A stretch of 6,189 nt of DNA from contig JAJHRM010000156.1 of NCBI GenBank assembly GCA_020832965.1, positions 1-6,189 on the forward strand, in the 5' to 3' direction. Every line of letters starts with the position of its first letter. The stretch's first letter is position 1. Positions 3,906 to 6,189 of this stretch are shown here, piece after piece. A program made the position numbers and the translations under genes. The stretch comes from Thermofilum sp. (GTDB taxonomy: Archaea; Thermoproteota; Thermoprotei; Thermofilales; Thermofilaceae). The notes beneath the pieces are model-generated. The model saw only the letters and a program-made list of their open reading frames with translations. It was not told the DNA's origin and ran no database searches.

Positions 3906-5177
3906 CTACGGAAGGATTGCTTCGAGAATTTTCCTTATTTCTACAGCAATAGCCCTTGCCAGCAATGGGGGGACGGCGTTACCGACCTGCTTGAATTGCT
4001 CCGTCCTCGAACCTCTGAATATAAACTTATCAGGGAAGCTCTGAAGCCTTGCTGCCTCTCTCACGGTTATGCTCCGTGGTTGGATTGGGTGCACGTACAT
4101 ATACCCATCTTTGTGTAAGTGGGCTGTTATGGTCCATGAGGGTCTGTCCCTTGCCAGCTTCTTTATTTTGTCGTGGAAAATATCATCTCTGTATCCGTAA
4201 AGTCTCTTAATCTCCTCGGGGAGATCCTTCCACCACTGGCCCTCTTTAAGGATTTGAAACGTTTTTACGTCTCTCTCATTGTGTGAACGAGCAATGTGGT
4301 TGTGCACCATGCCGTCCGAGGAACCCCCGCCATACTGTCTCATAAATCTCTGGTACTCGGAGAAGGGCTGTTTATCGTAAGGTAAGGGGAAATCGGCCAA
4401 ACCCGGTTCTCCAAGAACGGGGTCGGGCAAGTCCCCGATGGCTTCCCATACAGTAACATACGGCTTTAACGCGGTCCCCGTGTTCAACCCCTTCTCAGCC
4501 GAGTACTTCAGTAGCGAGCCAGTATCGCCGAAGTCTCCGTGTGTAGGTCTCGGGAAGGTTATCGGAGCTTTTTCAATTCTCGTGGCTATGAATATGATCC
4601 TTTTTCTGACCTGCGGAACGCCGTAGTCTACGGCATTCAGCACCCGCGCTTGAGCTTTATATCCGATGCTTCTAAAGTCCTCGAGGATCTCTTTTACGAT
4701 CTCCCCGTTCCTGTAGCTCATCATGCCGGGCACGTTCTCCATCACGACAAAGAGAGGTTTCAAATCTCTTATGATCCTCACAAACTCTTTGTAGAGGACG
4801 TTTCTCGGGTCGTCAATGAACCGCGGATGGGCTATTGATAAATGATTCCACAGCCCGTCCCTAACTAGAGATGCTATCTTGACGCGTCCTATCGTTGAAA
4901 ATCCCTGACAGGGGGGTCCTCCTACTATGACGTCAACCTGCCCTTCGCTGATCTCAGCTGTTTTCATGAGCTCTCGACTCTCCAACCTCTTAATGTCCTT
5001 AACTATAGGCTTCACTTTGGGGAAATTGTAACTGTACGTTTCCATACCCGCAGGGTCTATGTCCACGCCGGCGAGGATGTTGAAGCCGGCCATCTCGAAG
5101 CCTAAACTTAGGCCTCCGGGTGCACAGAAGAGATCTATCACAGTGAACGGCGTTTTGCTTGCATCGCCCAAGCCCAC
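3906..5177 (-). CDS. DNA (cytosine-5) methyltransferase of a type II R-M system
   Basis: It transfers a methyl group from S-adenosylmethionine to C5 of cytosine in the recognition site, protecting host DNA. The 423 residues carry the m5C motifs in order: I, DLFCAPGG (15-22), SAM binding; IV, GGPPCQGFS (87-94), with nucleophile C90; VI, ENVPG (147-151); VIII, QVRKR (189-193); the variable target-recognition region, about 205-365; IX, RSITVREAARLQSFPD (368-383); and X, QVGNAVPP (397-404). No motif is missing. The start is GTG 5177, directly after the TGA of the 90-residue gene (TGAGTG), with GAGGTG 5 bases upstream, so translation is probably coupled. The target cannot be read from the recognition region; CC(N)GG-type is inferred from the endonuclease. 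Third positions are about 68% G/C in the first 40 codons, higher than in the endonuclease and glycosylase. Confidence 0.95.
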   Translation of the reverse strand: MGLGDASKTPFTVIDLFCAPGGLSLGFEMAGFNILAGVDIDPAGMETYSYNFPKVKPIVKDIKRLESRELMKTAEISEGQVDVIVGGPPCQGFSTIGRVKIASLVRDGLWNHLSIAHPRFIDDPRNVLYKEFVRIIRDLKPLFVVMENVPGMMSYRNGEIVKEILEDFRSIGYKAQARVLNAVDYGVPQVRKRIIFIATRIEKAPITFPRPTHGDFGDTGSLLKYSAEKGLNTGTALKPYVTVWEAIGDLPDPVLGEPGLADFPLPYDKQPFSEYQRFMRQYGGGSSDGMVHNHIARSHNERDVKTFQILKEGQWWKDLPEEIKRLYGYRDDIFHDKIKKLARDRPSWTITAHLHKDGYMYVHPIQPRSITVREAARLQSFPDKFIFRGSRTEQFKQVGNAVPPLLARAIAVEIRKILEAILP

Positions 5178-5450
5178 TCACCCACCTCTTTCTAAGTTCT
5201 TAATGAACTCTAGTAAAGGCTTAGCCCTGCTCTCCTTCAACTCTGACGGGACATCTAGCACGGGGTCCATCAATAAAGCGTTCAAAATCGCGCTAATATC
5301 TTGTAGCCTAACGCCATAGGATTTGACGGCTTTTTTAATTCTACCTTGGACTATGTTGAGCGGGGTGCTTCCCCTCAAGTAACTCGCAATGGAGCCTCTA
5401 ATCCAATTCAACGCCCAGCCCCTCTCGAATGCATGCGCCTCATCTTCCAT
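5178..5450 (-). CDS. small helical protein coupled to the methyltransferase, unknown function
   Basis: The product has 90 residues, starting at ATG 5450. Its TGA abuts the methyltransferase GTG, so the two form one transcription and translation unit. The sequence looks all-helical: about residues 5-26, 30-45 and 48-62, a Pro-containing turn, then 69-87. It has no cysteines, signal peptide or membrane segment. The middle helices could form a small DNA-binding or protein-docking unit, but I see no canonical helix-turn-helix and cannot call it a controller (C) protein. Third positions are about 58% G/C in 40 codons. Its place before the methyltransferase suggests a role in the R-M system, such as expression control, a methyltransferase partner or an accessory subunit; this is inference from position only. 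Confidence 0.7.
   Translation of the reverse strand: MEDEAHAFERGWALNWIRGSIASYLRGSTPLNIVQGRIKKAVKSYGVRLQDISAILNALLMDPVLDVPSELKESRAKPLLEFIKNLERGG
5183..5188 (-). promoter_or_regulatory. ribosome-binding site of the methyltransferase gene
   Basis: GAGGTG on the minus strand, 5 bases before GTG 5177, inside the last codons of the 90-residue gene. It is the strongest Shine-Dalgarno match in the window and decides the GTG start. Confidence 0.75.
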
Positions 5451-5641
5451 GAACGCTCACGTACAAAACAGCTTTAATCCGATAAGGGTTATACGTTGAG
5501 GGGTTAATAAGCATTGTCCCCTGCACGATGTCGGAAGCCCCGATAAACTCTACGTTCTCGCCTCACATGCAGACAAGAGGTCTCGCCATGTGACCATAAA
5601 CGTAAGCAACGACATGGTAGCATGAGAGCGCTTCGCGCAGT
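5451..5641. other. intergenic region with a possible short remnant frame
   Basis: It contains the operon promoter region. On the minus strand a 31-codon frame from TTG 5658 to TGA 5563 overlaps the end of the 133-residue gene and includes YHVVAYVYGHMARPLV, which looks protein-like. It may be a tiny gene, a frameshifted tail or chance; no family is recognisable. Confidence 0.25.
5472..5511 (-). promoter_or_regulatory. AT-rich promoter region of the 90-aa/methyltransferase operon
   Basis: On the minus strand three TATA-like cores occur within 40 bases: CTTATTAA (5511-5504), TATAACCC (about 5492-5485) and ATTAAAG (about 5479-5473). The last is centred about 25 bases before ATG 5450 and would give a leaderless transcript, consistent with the lack of a clear ribosome site there. 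Which one is used cannot be decided by reading. Confidence 0.35.
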
Positions 5642-6043
5642 CTAGCTGTCCGAGTCAAGAGGTACGACCATCTCCGCTATAAGCACGTGCGTGGCGAACT
5701 CCACGGTTACAACCTTTCGTTTTTCTGCGAGACCCGTGACGGTTACGTGTGAACAATCAAAGTACATAGCCTCCACATTCCTGCACGTACCTTCCTGCCT
5801 GCCTCTCCATGTGTCGACGAGTTTGCAGTTGCCTGTTATTACGTCCCTTAGGAGCCAATGCAACCGTAGTGCATTGTCCAAGAGTTCCTCGCCCTCCTCG
5901 AGTATGCCCTCTATGTCGAAGCCCCTACCTTCCAGCCACGACGCGAGCTCTCTGCACTCAGTAAATAGCTTCTCAAGCACCTCTGAACCCGAGAGTTGGG
6001 AACCCGCTTCCTCGAGGCACTCATCACGTCTCAACGCAGTCAC
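5642..6043 (-). CDS. hypothetical acidic protein, 133 residues
   Basis: The first two thirds (residues 1-70) are acidic and helical, rich in Glu and Leu. The last third (about 88-127) has alternating hydrophobic stretches (MYFDCSHVTVTG, KVVTVEFATHVLIAEMVV) suggesting a small beta sheet. Five cysteines (9, 30, 73, 87, 97) do not form a clear metal motif. The start is GTG 6043; upstream the frame closes at a TAA (6085-6083) with no other start. A TATA-like AAATAAAAG lies 33-41 bases upstream, implying a short leader. The opposite-strand frame in this stretch is Ser-rich and typical of a shadow. I do not recognise a family. It is co-oriented with the R-M genes but separated from them by about 190 bp. 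Confidence 0.65.
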   Translation of the reverse strand: MTALRRDECLEEAGSQLSGSEVLEKLFTECRELASWLEGRGFDIEGILEEGEELLDNALRLHWLLRDVITGNCKLVDTWRGRQEGTCRNVEAMYFDCSHVTVTGLAEKRKVVTVEFATHVLIAEMVVPLDSDS

Positions 6044-6075
6044 CCAACGTGCAAAAACACCAGCAGGCTGTTCCG

Positions 6076-6084
6076 CTTTTATTT
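6076..6084 (-). promoter_or_regulatory. TATA-like box for the 133-aa gene
   Basis: AAATAAAAG on the minus strand. Initiation about 25 bases downstream falls near 6055, leaving about 12 bases before GTG 6043. Confidence 0.5.
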
Positions 6085-6112
6085 AGGTAGAGGCGCCCTC
6101 ACTAGCCACCTC

Positions 6113-6189
6113 TCAGATGTACCTGTACTCTACTTTAACTCCTAGGAGCCTTGCTATTTCCTCTATCGCCTTGTCTAATTCGTTTACGT
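6113..6189 (-). CDS. 3' end of a leftward gene (partial)
   Basis: A minus-strand frame enters from the right edge and ends at TGA 6115-6113. The 24 visible residues form an amphipathic helix followed by a short strand and end ARLLGVKVEYRYI. Codons are host-like and the composition is typical of thermophile proteins. It is too short to name. It ends about 30 bp before the TATA-like box of the 133-residue gene, in the same orientation. Confidence 0.6.
   Translation of the reverse strand, partial: VNELDKAIEEIARLLGVKVEYRYI

Noticed and set aside
5691..6086. 131-codon plus-strand frame opposite the 133-aa gene
   Set aside because: Its extreme Ser content is the usual reflection of a Glu- and Leu-rich gene on the other strand.
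1..6189. CCGG or GGCC as the avoided R-M site
   Set aside because: Both tetramers occur many times in the window, including inside the R-M genes.

Overview
The window looks archaeal and most likely from a thermophilic crenarchaeote. Starts are preceded by purine-rich sites of the GGTG/GAGGTG type. AT-rich TATA-like boxes lie about 25-40 bases upstream of several starts, no bacterial -35/-10 pairs are evident, and the proteins are rich in Arg and Glu. The genus cannot be named from this sequence.

Layout, left to right. Bases 1-41 may hold the last codons of a rightward gene. Bases 42-255 are non-coding but tightly folded: a chain of hairpins includes two identical copies of a 16-bp perfect palindrome. 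On the minus strand (256-804) is a 182-residue protein with an N-terminal helix-turn-helix, a coiled coil and a C-terminal four-cysteine module. Bases 805-1739 are a long non-coding stretch with an unusual density of short perfect inverted repeats. A 77-residue helical protein follows on the plus strand (1740-1973), then another non-coding stretch (1974-2286).

The right half is a restriction-modification locus with its own repair enzyme. A PD-(D/E)XK endonuclease of the EcoRII-C/PspGI/SsoII type (plus strand, ending 3120) converges, 2 bp apart, on a thymine-DNA mismatch glycosylase of the Mig.MthI type (minus, 3123-3827). Upstream of the glycosylase on the same strand is a DNA (cytosine-5) methyltransferase (3906-5177), directly abutted by an unrecognised 90-residue gene (5178-5450). 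The logic is that of bacterial Dcm plus Vsr: the methyltransferase protects the target by making 5-methylcytosine, deamination (fast at high temperature) turns it into T opposite G, and the glycosylase starts its repair. The endonuclease family predicts a CC(N)GG-type target, and CCWGG occurs only twice in the window. An unrecognised 133-residue gene (5642-6043, minus) and the 3' end of another minus-strand gene (6113-6189) close the window.

Third-codon-position G/C, counted by hand over 40 codons each, is about 50% in the endonuclease and glycosylase but 70-80% in the 182- and 77-residue genes, which suggests that at least part of the R-M cassette was acquired. The least explained parts are the two structure-rich non-coding regions and the 90-residue companion of the methyltransferase.
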